Source: Clytia hemisphaerica (lineage: Eukaryota > Cnidaria > Hydrozoa > Leptothecata > Clytiidae). Taken from it: a DNA stretch of 64,000 bases. The stretch's first letter is position 1, and every line of letters starts with the position of its first letter. Shown piece by piece: positions 27,501 to 34,088 of the stretch. Location: assembly GCA_902728285.1 (NCBI GenBank), contig CACVBU010001120.1, positions 1,488,001-1,552,000 of the forward strand. The letters are read 5' to 3'. A program made the position numbers and the translations under genes. The notes under the pieces are model-generated. The model did no database searches, was not told where the DNA came from, and saw nothing but the letters and a program-made list of their open reading frames with translations.

Positions 27501-30500
27501 TGTGAAAGGAGTGAGCTTTACTTGGGGGTAATTGACAATTTCTAATTGAAAATGCTCTAAAAATGTCATTTTTAGCTTGCTTAGCAAAAATCCATGATGG
27601 TGATATTCTTAGCATATTCTTAATTTTTGGCCGTTTTCATCATGGACAATCTTATTTAAAGTGTATTCTTATAAAAAAGCGTGTAGCTAACAAAAGTAAA
27701 GGGTTGTGTTGTTGTAAATTCTTCTATTCAACTCGAATGTTTCTTTCTCCTTTCAACAGGGAGGAGATGATGAAGAAATGAAACGAGCTCGACGAAGGAT
27801 GAAGAATAAGGTATGGATGCCATTGATTGAGATAGGCTATGAAAATATCTATCCGTCCTTCTTTCTGTGTGTTTTCCTGTCCGCTAAAAGATATGGTACT
27901 TTGGTCTTTGGTTAAGCTTTTCAGCTTTATTTAAATTTTTGGTTCTTTAGATTTGCACCAAAACGTACCATGAGTATCATTTTCGGGATTTAACCTGTGG
28001 AAACGACTATAAGACTTTTATTGCGCATGTCTCAATCACGTTACTATTCAAATAATCGAAGATTTAAAGCAAATATACTTCTGTTATGTTTTAAGCTGGC
28101 TCCCTTTCATCGAATGTTTTTACGTTTTTTAATAGTGGTTTGATTGGTACGGCCTTCATCCGTGTTCCTGGATGATTGCTTTGGTTACTTTTGTGCTCAC
28201 TGAGTGCGCGCTGAATAGAAACCTTTTTTTCGTCACAGTGTAATATTCATGACGGTAGCACCGTAGCCAAAACGAGGTTAAAAACTTAAGCCAGGCTAGG
28301 GACTTCAAAATGAACATACGAGTAAAGCAGATATCAACTTTGGGTTTGTGAGGTTCAACATTTCTTGTAAGACCTGTGGTCAGGCTGGAGCTAAGGTTAT
28401 TTTTATTCCTTTTCCCTCCTTTAGATCTCGGCACAAGAAAGTCGCCGTCGCAAGAAAGAATATGTTGACGCCCTTGAATTAAAGTAAGGATAATCTTTTT
28501 CACTTTTTTTGATAATCTTTCTTTCACTTCTTCATCACGATGCTATCGTCCGTATACTAAGCAGATATTCGACAAGAAAAATCGGATATCGAAAATTATT
28601 CAGTCGAGCTTGATGATATTCGAAGAAGCGAAGCTGAGTCGAATATCATCAAGCGAGACTGAATAATTTCGATATCCGATTTTTCACGTTGAATATATGG
28701 TTTATCGTTCACCAATTAGCAGAAAAGCATTTTTAATTTTTCCCTATTTCGCATTCAGTCTTTCTCTCTTTTTATGACATTTTCGAACGTTTTACTGTCT
28801 TATTTAAAGATGTCAATTTCATTGTTTTTTTCTCTTATTACAAAACGTTCGAATTTTTTTTCTCTTTTGTTTAAAAGAACTTTCTTTTTTATCTGTTTTT
28901 ATATATGTGAGATTTAAATAATTATTTGATCAAAAAACTATTTTCTTTATGCTCGCTGCTACAGAAGAGATATTTTGCTATCGGATATCTAAAAATATTC
29001 GACAGTGCGTTTTGCCTAGAGGTGGACGATAATATATTATATTATCATGATATAACAATGGTTTGTATATTATAAAACGTAATATGTTGCGCGGCGGAAA
29101 ATAGAGTCTGTGTTTACGTAAACAGCTACCCCCCCCCCCCCCAAAAAAAAAAAACTCCTGTCTTCGCGTTTGTTCCTCTTAGATGAAATTCGTCTTAGAT
29201 TATAGCATAGTCTACAATAAACATAATTTTTGTCACATACTATGAGGCCTAGAGGTATAATTTACTACATTTTTGAAACAATGAATATGATCGAATGTAC
29301 CACTTTATGATTTTTATCTTCTGCGTTTCTTCTTTTGCAGAATGAAACAACGAGACCAAGAAAAACGCTTATTGACAGAAAAAGTGACCGAACTTGAAGA
29401 TCGAGTCAGGTATAGTTTACGCATGTGTTGTTTTCCTTTTTTGAATTTCTATATAGTCAAAATAAAATGTAGCGAGAAAGACTACTGTTAATAATTAGGA
29501 TGATTTGATAACTAAAAAACACTTTCCTCAAATTTTGTGAAATTAAGGCAAATTTTTCCAACGGTCACATAGGTCACCTTTTATATATAGTTTGACAAAG
29601 TAACAATAAAATCCATTTTCTCTCCTTAGACAACTTGTCGACCAACTCTTCCATGCAAAACAAAACAATCGCGAGAATACTTCCACTACAATGACCGACA
29701 CTGAACCTTTCGTCAGACGAAGAACCACCGATGCTGGTACACAAACTGGTATCTGTTTGGATTGGTAAGATTGTTGTGATTTCTTCCGGGCTTTTTCGTT
29801 GCCCGATTCCGTCATTTTCACTAACGGTCAGTCATTTTTTGAGGAATTGGCACATCATTTTTGGGTGAAACTTATGTCAATTAGGAATAGCAGATTGAGG
29901 TTTTGTTTGAAGATAGTTCCTGTCTTTTTTTTTTAAAGTCCCTTTATTACTAATAACTGAAATTCTACCCGAAACCCAATACCACTGAAATAATCATTCC
30001 TTGAAAAGTTTTTTGGAAAAAACTTAGAATTCTTTAATTTATTATAGCTATCTACAGACTCCGTCAAAAGTTTTGCTCACTGAAAGACAGATAAAGCACG
30101 AAACTGAGGAAGAATTCCCTTCGAACGAGCTGACCAACGAAAATGAACTCGACCCCACTGATTGTTTGAACCATCAAACCTCAACACAAACTTCACCGTA
30201 TAAAAAAACTTTTATTGATGATTTTCATCCTGAAAATGAACGTTTTCATCCATACCGTATAAACAGAGAACATTATCGAGAAATCCCTGAAAATCGGGAT
30301 CGATTCCGAGAAATTGCTGATTTTCAGGAAAACCGAGAACATGTTCGTTATTCGTCGTCTTTATCTTACCAACCCAGCGAAAGTCACCGACGATCTTCGG
30401 TCAGTTATCCTAAATCACCGGAAAGATACTCATCACCTCACATGGCAAGATATTCACCAACTGCAAACAGGTCGGCCTCTCCGAGCCACGTCAGTGATCG

Positions 30501-30636
30501 AGCGCCCACTAATCCAAATTTAGACCGTGATCTGCGTCAAAACTCAATGGTTCTCCCTCCACAGGCTACTTTCCGTCGCATATCAAACGCCTCACCGCCT
30601 TCAGCTGAGAAAATGATCCCTTACTCGAAATATTAG
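417..30636 (+). CDS. CREB3-family-like bZIP transcription factor gene (multi-exon, 5' end outside window)
   Basis: Gene-level entry. Exons: 417-593 (probable), 18419-18610, 27760-27810, 28425-28483, 29341-29409, 29630-29764, 30048-30636. Each has GT/AG borders, and the phases run 0/0, 0/0, 0/0, 0/2, 2/2, 2/2, 2/stop without a break. The product is a sequence-specific DNA-binding factor expected in the nucleus. The basic region contains NKISAQESRRRKKEYVDALE, the form typical of the CREB3/CREB3L branch, followed by a leucine zipper. CREB3 proteins normally carry a transmembrane helix soon after the zipper, so that they sit in the ER until cleaved. None is visible in these exons: the C-terminal part is hydrophilic and rich in Ser, Pro, Arg and charged residues. 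The N terminus is incomplete because no start codon is identifiable in the first visible exon. Family assignment is strong for the bZIP and inferred for the rest. Confidence 0.8.
594..1200. other. AT-rich intronic stretch, no gene seen
   Basis: Follows the donor at 594. It is T-rich with scattered TTCGTT motifs that increase toward the 87-bp array downstream. No exon with supporting splice sites was seen. Confidence 0.5.
1250..3240 (+). repeat. Tandem array, 87-bp unit, about 23 copies
   Basis: The anchor TGTTCGTTTT recurs at 1454, 1541, 1628, 1715, 1802 and 1889, which is a strict 87-bp spacing, and continues to about 3200 with small indels. Each unit also contains TTAGT(C/T)ACGAATTTGTT and CGTTATTTAGTTCATT, and several short TTCGTT motifs. 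At least two unit subtypes alternate: one with TCAAATCATTCTTTTC, one with TTAAATCTCTCTTTCC. Degenerate TTCGTT sequence precedes the array from about 840, and a detached partial unit lies at 4590-4670. Intronic satellite-like DNA with no coding potential. Confidence 0.95.
3290..4450. repeat. Large imperfect fold-back repeat plus a third partial copy
   Basis: The segment 3300-3750 is found again inverted at about 3805-4140. For example, CTTTCATTCTTTGTGAT at 3726 pairs with ATCATAAAGAATGAAAG at 3814, and the GCGTTTTTTGAGCC part near 4010 mirrors GGGCGCAAAAAACGC at 3473. The apex is a loop of about 55 bp around 3778. A third, directly oriented partial copy runs about 4140-4440. The arms are diverged. 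It resembles a fold-back or MITE cluster. No protein is encoded. Confidence 0.75.
4450..8380. other. Intronic AT-rich stretch with remnants of small repeats
   Basis: No exon recognised. A partial 87-bp unit lies at 4590-4670. A short inverted pair built on TATTTTACAGACC (5083) and GGTCTGTAAAATA (5236) resembles a motif seen again near 9585, 23565 and 25075. Between 5560 and 6610 several (T)GCCGA/TCGGC(A) motifs next to A/T runs occur in both orientations and look like eroded ends of a TIR element. Short open stretches near 5693-5962 and 7832-8093 show no domain and no splice context. Confidence 0.4.
8388..8700. repeat. MITE-like inverted repeat, about 310 bp
   Basis: CATTGAGTTTAAAGC followed by TAGAGTAGAA at 8398-8422 is mirrored by TTCTACTCTA and GCTTTAAACTCAATG at 8656-8690. 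An inner pair, TTAATTTCCCATCCAGAACG at 8461 and CGTTCTGGATGGGAAATTAA at 8612, is nearly exact. No transposase is encoded. A non-autonomous inverted-repeat element is the simplest reading. Confidence 0.65.
8701..10793. other. Intronic AT-rich stretch, no gene seen
   Basis: No exon with convincing splice sites. At 10560-10690 there is a diverged fragment with repeated GTTCTTAA and TTAAAATGTTC motifs, shared with 14560-14742, 26170-26315 and 54479-54668. Confidence 0.4.
10794..11113. repeat. Short inverted-repeat element
   Basis: CATAGAATGCCCCC at the left end is mirrored by a right end reading GGGGCTGGCGCATTCTATG, with one small mismatch region. The interior is AT-rich and non-coding. The arms are only about 15 bp, so this call is weaker than the other TIR elements. 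Confidence 0.45.
11114..11712. other. Intronic AT-rich stretch, no gene seen
   Basis: A short open stretch at 11410-11679 has low-complexity composition and no recognisable domain or splice context. Nothing else was found. Confidence 0.4.
11713..12070 (+). mobile_element. MITE family A, full-length copy
   Basis: Starts TACACGCTTTTTT and ends AAAAAAGCGTGTA, so TA is a likely target duplication flanking a CACGCTTTTTT terminal repeat. The imperfect inverted repeats continue inward for about 60 bp through ATAAGAATG and CATCATGG/CCATGATG motifs. 358 bp, no coding capacity. Other copies: 27334-27685 (same orientation), 39558-39833, 22015-22165 and 44349-44460 (opposite orientation). Confidence 0.8.
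12071..14795. other. Intronic AT-rich stretch, no gene seen
   Basis: Contains three direct copies of a 10-bp unit (TCAGTGAATC-type) at about 12720-12746. An inverted pair, TAGACGACTAATTTT at 13907 and AATTTTAGTCGTCTAGA at 13963, lies further on. A TTATTATTATTAG-type microsatellite is near 14237, and a family-B repeat fragment runs 14560-14742. No exon recognised. Confidence 0.4.
14796..15670 (+). mobile_element. Interspersed repeat with characteristic ends (non-autonomous, class unassigned)
   Basis: Begins TACTAGCCGGTACCCGGCG, a small GC-rich hairpin (CCGGCGTCGCACGCCGG) standing out in AT-rich DNA. It ends in GACACACAGACACACAAAG followed by TAATATATAGAT. A GC-rich TACTAGC..CCCG start with a CACAGACA..ATATAGAT end is, from general familiarity, a common arrangement among invertebrate repeats. 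I cannot name the class. No long reading frame. Extent is inferred from the two ends only. Confidence 0.5.
15671..17280. other. Intronic AT-rich stretch, no gene seen
   Basis: A 68-codon open stretch at 15924-16130 and others at 16798-17321 were inspected. Their translations show no family signature and they lack a convincing acceptor/donor pair in phase with the bZIP gene. Confidence 0.4.
17281..17354. repeat. Perfect 74-bp palindrome without spacer
   Basis: Left arm 17281-17317 and right arm 17318-17354 are exact reverse complements. The centre reads CTATTAG|CTAATAG. There is no loop sequence, so the DNA or RNA could form a 37-bp perfect hairpin. The right arm is followed directly by the outer inverted repeat 17354-17580. 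Confidence 0.95.
17354..17580. repeat. Inverted-repeat element with 23-bp exact ends
   Basis: A 23-bp sequence containing ATCATGTCCCACGCATT at 17354-17376 is repeated exactly inverted (AATGCGTGGGACATGAT) at 17558-17580. The 180-bp interior is non-coding. The left end shares its first base(s) with the end of the neighbouring 74-bp palindrome, so the two structures probably arose together or one inserted at the other. Confidence 0.75.
17581..18418. other. Intron end before bZIP exon
   Basis: AT-rich. It ends with a strong polypyrimidine tract and acceptor (TTTGTTCCATTCCAG) at 18404-18418. No other feature recognised. Confidence 0.5.
18419..18610 (+). CDS. bZIP gene exon: Ser/Asn-rich region before the basic domain
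   Basis: 64 codons, phase 0 at both ends, between acceptor CATTCCAG and donor ATG|GTATTT. The translation opens PPRVPIHSSSTSSLPELEAY, then RRSSSTTSS, an Asn-rich run and an acidic-basic end (EDDKKFQM). RRSSS could be a basophilic kinase site (inference). The reading frame stays open upstream to an ATG at 18371, but the acceptor sequence makes an exon start at 18419 more likely. An alternative first exon starting at 18371 cannot be excluded. Confidence 0.75.
18611..18859. other. Start of long intron
   Basis: Donor GTATTT at 18611. Short degenerate fragments of the following 29-bp repeat (TTTTCAAGGATTTTAAG) appear from about 18700. Confidence 0.5.
18860..21750 (+). repeat. 29-bp tandem repeat array, about 100 units, intronic
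   Basis: The consensus unit joins GAATTCATTGGGATTTTAAG and TATTTTCAA: 29 bp, for example starts at 20981 and 21010. Variants alternate TTTTAAG, TTTGAAG and TTCGAAG, and AATTCATT, ACTTCATT and ATCCGTT. Because 29 is not a multiple of three, a plus-strand reading cycles through all frames and gives a 29-residue peptide period (segments such as FSRIHWDFKYFQEFIGILS). Several open stretches of 60-90 codons result. They lack splice context and are interrupted by TAA in the TTTTAAG variants, so I treat them as non-coding. Confidence 0.95.
21751..22014. other. Intronic stretch, nothing seen
   Basis: Unique-looking AT-rich DNA between the array and the MITE fragment. Confidence 0.4.
22015..22165 (-). 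mobile_element. MITE family A, truncated copy
   Basis: Starts TACACGCTTTTTTATAAGAA and follows the reverse complement of the 11713 and 27334 copies up to the GAATTGTCCCCC part. The other terminus is missing. It overlaps a 124-codon minus-strand open stretch that is therefore not a gene. Confidence 0.65.
22166..22559. other. Intronic stretch, nothing seen
   Basis: AT-rich DNA without recognisable exon or repeat ends. Confidence 0.35.
22560..24100 (+). repeat. 1.5-kb tandem duplication, copy 1
   Basis: Begins near TTCAGTATATATAACTCTTG and ends near GGCGGAATTGTAATATTTTT. It matches the immediately following copy almost base for base, including distinctive strings such as GTCCCCCTACTCTGGGGG, TTAGCTGGCAGCGGGTACTT and GGTGACGTGTCTGTCTTCC. 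Internal segments absent from copy 2 include a stretch of about 24 bp near 22630 and about 25 bp near 23945. No coding capacity recognised. Confidence 0.9.
24101..25585 (+). repeat. 1.5-kb tandem duplication, copy 2
   Basis: Direct repeat of 22560-24100, joined head to tail. It is shorter by about 55 bp through a few small deletions plus point differences. It ends at GTAATATTTTTAATAG. High similarity suggests a fairly recent duplication. Confidence 0.9.
25586..27333. other. Intronic stretch with repeat fragments
   Basis: 26170-26315 carries a family-B fragment (repeated AAGAACATGTTAAGAATATTTTA, ending AAAAAACGTGTT). Around 26640-26860 CTTCTGATTGGCC and ATTCTGATTGGCC repeat in direct orientation. 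No exon recognised. Confidence 0.4.
27334..27685 (+). mobile_element. MITE family A, full-length copy
   Basis: Starts TACACGCTTTTTTTAAAAGA and ends TATAAAAAAGCGTGTA. 352 bp, collinear with the copy at 11713-12070, including the AGTACATACGTCTCAA segment. It sits only 75 bp upstream of the basic-region exon of the bZIP gene. Confidence 0.8.
27760..27810 (+). CDS. bZIP gene exon: start of basic region
   Basis: Seventeen codons, GGDDEEMKRARRRMKNK, between acceptor TTTCAACAG and donor AAG|GTATGG, phase 0 at both ends. The acidic lead-in followed by KRARRRMKNK matches the KRVRRKIKNK segment that opens the CREB3-family basic domain. Confidence 0.9.
27811..28424. other. Intron
   Basis: AT-rich, ending in a strong tract and acceptor (CCTTTTCCCTCCTTTAG). 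An antisense open stretch overlapping the next exon is a shadow. Confidence 0.5.
28425..28483 (+). CDS. bZIP gene exon: DNA-contacting basic region
   Basis: Encodes ISAQESRRRKKEYVDALEL plus two bases of the next Lys codon, with donor AA|GTAAGG. The Asn from the previous exon and this segment form the signature N-x-x-(A/S)AQ..S(R/C)R of bZIP domains in its CREB3-type variant, with the EYVDALE linker into the zipper. Confidence 0.92.
28484..29340. other. Intron with hairpin and homopolymer tract
   Basis: Contains the 28576-28685 inverted repeat (separate entry) and a run of about 14 C followed by 12 A at 29129-29154. Ends TTTCTTCTTTTGCAG. Confidence 0.5.
28576..28685. repeat. Long hairpin-forming inverted repeat
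   Basis: GAAAAATCGGATATCGAAA to GATGATATTCGA (28576-28623) is mirrored by TCGAATATCATC to ATCCGATTTTTC (28639-28686), with arms of about 47 bp, a few mismatches and a spacer of about 15 bp. It lies inside a bZIP-gene intron. Confidence 0.85.
29341..29409 (+). CDS. bZIP gene exon: leucine zipper, first part
   Basis: Completes the split Lys codon and encodes MKQRDQEKRLLTEKVTELED then RV(R). Heptad positions counted from the Leu of VDAL are Leu, Arg, Leu, Leu, and Leu in the next exon, so the second heptad position is not leucine. Donor CAG|GTATAG. Confidence 0.9.
29630..29764 (+). CDS. bZIP gene exon: zipper end and linker
   Basis: Starts after CTCCTTAG. It encodes the last zipper heptad (QLVDQLFHAKQNN) and then a hydrophilic Thr/Arg-rich linker (TEPFVRRRTTDAGTQTG). 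In CREB3 proteins the transmembrane helix is expected about here or shortly after. No hydrophobic run is present. Donor TG|GTAAGA, phase 2. Confidence 0.88.
30048..30636 (+). CDS. bZIP gene last exon: disordered C-terminal region
   Basis: Starts after ATTATAG and joins in frame (C-YLQTPSKVLLTERQIKHE). About 195 residues to the TAG at 30634-30636. It has an acidic segment, then an Arg/Glu-rich region with repeats of the type ENREHYREI and NRDRFREI, then a Ser/Pro/Tyr-rich tail (RRSSVSYPKSPERYSSPHM, SPTANRSASPS). Many SP and RRxS sites suggest kinase control (inference). No membrane helix, no known folded domain. Confidence 0.85.
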
Positions 30637-32734
30637 ATTATTTAACTCCCTTATGAAAGCTTCTGTTTTAAGAAGTTACAAACCATTACCATAATCAACC
30701 ATTTCGATGATCTATAGATTTTTATTCAAATTTTATATGTAGATAGTTTATTTGAAATTGAAAAAAATGAAATTCTGAATATAAAAAAATAGATTGAGAC
30801 TTATTCCTGCAGTAACCCGTGTCTGTATAAACAGACCGAAATTTATGGCAATTTCAAAATTACTTCGCTGCGTTATACGTGAAACACTAGTCTGAATCGC
30901 AGACCTCTACAAAACCCCAGGTATTATAGGTCTGCTTAATGATCTATAAGGAGCACGAATCTGTTAGTGGATGTCAGGAGCCTAGTGAAACACTATCTGG
31001 AAAGAGCACAATGACTCATGGTAAACATGTTAATGAATATCGGGTAAGTGCTTCAGTCCATCTTTATCGAAGTAAAATCAAGGGAAAGTTTACCAAACAG
31101 CCTTGAAACCTGTTTCCGTTCAATTTTCTTTTCGTTCAACTTCAGAGACAGCACTTGAATGACGCTGCTCTCAAAATACCCCCTGGATGCTCTGCATAAT
31201 CACTCATCATTTCCTGTTTATCTTTATCTGGAAATTCAACAATTTTCAAATGAGTTTGACAGTCTAAACAGGAAAGACAATAAGAGGTTACGTTTTTGTT
31301 CGAAATAATGACCTTTCGACCAGGACGTTTAAAAGTTCTTCTTTGGAAACTGGAAACAGGAAACTTATTTCATTCAAGGACTACATAAAAAAGGGATTAA
31401 AAGGCTTTGGTTTTAAATAAACGTGATATCATTATTTAGCTTATATCAGCATAAAATAACAATAGGGGTCGGCACTGTCCTGATATGAAACATAAAACCT
31501 TTGAAAACTGTCCCCTGGAATCTAGGGGGGGTTTAGGACAACATTTAGATTGACATAATAAGATATATATGCGTACTTCATAACTGTCGATATCTTGAAT
31601 AATCACTTTTAAATATTTTCGCCCTCGGGAAATTCTCATTCCGAAATATATTCGTACAGTTAGAGAAAAGACTTAAAATTGAAAATAGAACAATAGCGCT
31701 TGTTAAACATGACCACCAATTACTGACATGACGAAGACAAACATGAAAAATTGAATCAGCTTATTAAGGTGTGGTCGTTGAGACGTGACCAATAATGTGA
31801 TGATACAATAACCTTTTGAATTTTCGAATTCTTAAGGTTTTTATATAAGAACATGTCAACTGAACAATAGTAAAGAAATAACAAGAGCAATAAAAATATG
31901 TAGAGTACCAAAATTGAAAGTTAATTTGAAAAACAAGGAAATTATCAATTTAAGTGCTAAACCTTCTTATTGGAGAAATTCGGGGTTTTATTGGTTTCAC
32001 TAAAAAACATATAGAAAATTTTTCGGGACGAGATGGAGCTTTTACAAGCTCTTATTTGATTTGGTTGGTCGTTAACTAGTAATAAAACAATTTTGTTACT
32101 TTTTCTAAAGAATGCGTCATTTTTATTACTTCAAATTGACAATTATTAAAGTATCTTATAAAAGCTCCATCTCATCTGAATTTTTCTTGTGAATGTGACA
32201 AATTTGTTCAAGGGTCCAATATCGAAATAGTAAACAGTAATTAATTTTGATACTTTAATGAGCTAATGATGTCAGCACACAGCAGTTAAAAGATAAGAAT
32301 TCTCATGTCATGTGCGTGCATCTTTGTTTACTGTTGAATAAATTACTGACCTGTTGCTTTGGTGACACACCGGTTGTAAAAATTGAAAGTCAGGTAAAAA
32401 GCAGGGGTGCTTTCTCACTACGCTAGATAGATAAGTGGTTATCATCAACGGTCCTTTTCATAAAATTCTAAGGGTTGTAAAAAATATACAATGAAGATTC
32501 GTGCTTAACATCAGATTTTGATCGCTTCATATCAGCATTCCAGATTTAACGTCGAAAATTGGTCATTAAACCTTTTGTTCTCCAAGAGAGGGCTAGACCT
32601 CTCTTGGCTTAATGACCAATTAAGCGAAAAAGGCAGCATAAATAAATTGGTTGCCATAAAAGTAGCAGAATGTGCAGTGGGATTCTTTTGTAAAAAATTG
32701 GTCATATGGGAAAAGTGTTTTCTTTCCCGATAGA
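30637..32734. other. 3' flank of bZIP gene and intergenic DNA
   Basis: The bZIP 3' UTR begins here, and A-rich AATATAAA near 30778 could serve polyadenylation. 32027-32182 is bounded by inverted GAGATGGAGCTTTTA/TAAAAGCTCCATCTC. 32558-32622 folds via ATTGGTCATTAA and TTAATGACCAAT with an inner CCAAGAGAGG/CCTCTCTTGG pair. No gene seen. Confidence 0.45.
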
Positions 32735-33274
32735 GGCTGCGTTTAGACCAGCCTGGCATTTGTAATTGCTTGCAGTATTCTTTTGAATTCTATTGTTCCG
32801 CGCAATTGTTCGGTTTGTCAAATGCCTAATGATGCCAGTGTGTTGGCATTTCGTTGGCATTTGAAATGCCATTTTGAGCAAAGGAATCCCCTTTTCTGGC
32901 ATTTCGAATCAAACAAAGGAACCAAAACAGAGAGAAAAAGTGACATTTTTGATTTTTTAAAGTATTTGCACGTTTTTTATTCAGTTCTTTCTATAGATTG
33001 TAAAATTTGCAAGATTTGCCATAGCCTAGCCCATATATGCCTAGCCCTATGGCAAAAAGTTTCAGTCTTAATGACTGCAGTTTTTGAGAAATTCCATGTT
33101 TTTCATTGTTTGATCTGTCAAAGTTGAACTTGAGGGAATCACCTTTTCAGTAATGACTTTAAAAAGACGATTGCGTTAAATGCCATGACAGAAAATACAA
33201 TGGAAAAGCTATTAAAATCGAATCCCTCATGAGCAAATGCCAAATTACAAATGCCAGTTGGTCTAAACGCAGCC
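32735..33274. mobile_element. TIR element, about 540 bp, non-autonomous
   Basis: The left end GGCTGCGTTTAGACCAGCCT is mirrored at the right by a sequence ending GGTCTAAACGCAGCC. The inverted similarity continues as TGGCATTTGTAATT/AATTACAAATGCCA, about 37 bp in all. TGGCATTT-type motifs recur inside the left part. No transposase frame. Confidence 0.7.
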
Positions 33275-34088
33275 AGAGTTGAAGAGCCAACTTTCATCTG
33301 TATTGATTTGATACAAAAGACGAGGAATCTTGTCACAGAAAATGTTCATTAGAAGGCTGTAATTTTAAATCCCTTGATATGCGAATTGATGATTTTCAAT
33401 AAAATTTTCTTCAAATTCAAAGGGTTGTAAACGCTTTGACAACTGTTTTGGGAGTCAGTAATGATTTCCTATCAATTTTCTTTGTTTCAGCTAATCGATT
33501 TTCGCCAGACAGTCTCAGTGAAAAACCACCCCAGGTCTTAGAGGTCTGGAAAGAATGTTGATCACTTGGAGAAGAGGGTTGTAAAACAGGATCTGGGTGT
33601 AACCTAATTGATTTTTTTTTCATTTGATTGAATTTCTCAAGAGTGGTTCATCTAATAACAATTAGGTTACACCCATGATTAGAAACCACATCATAGTACC
33701 CTTCATGCTCAGTCATTTGTTTTGTCATTTTCTGTCGACTAATGCGATCTAAAAATTACCGTAATTACGCCATTACATACCCAAGGACCCAACATCCCCC
33801 CCCAAAAAAAAAAAGAAAAACTGGAAAAATCGGCCTCCCAACTCTACTAGGGAAGACACCATAATTATGTAAAATCTCATAAAATCCCATGTGAAGTTAC
33901 AATTCACCAAAATCAGCAAAAGTTTCACCACTAAAACCAAATAATTTTCGCTCACTAAGAAGCCAACTTGGAATCTTGATTAAGACAAGACAGTTCTATC
34001 ATTACAAACCGGCAATATAATTTGCTCCACTACAATACATGTTTCTGAAGTTTCAAGACCTAATAAGTTTAATTATATCATAAATTGT
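33275..34088. other. Intergenic, 3' flank of the GPCR gene
   Basis: Includes a C/A run at 33796-33813 (plus strand) and AATTAGGTTACACCCA near 33659, which is inverted relative to GGGTGTAACCTAATT at 33595, giving a small hairpin. The 3' UTR of the minus-strand GPCR gene should lie in the right part. No gene seen. Confidence 0.4.

Noticed and set aside
28156..28527. 123-codon minus-strand open stretch
   Set aside because: Antisense to the bZIP basic-region exon and its intron.
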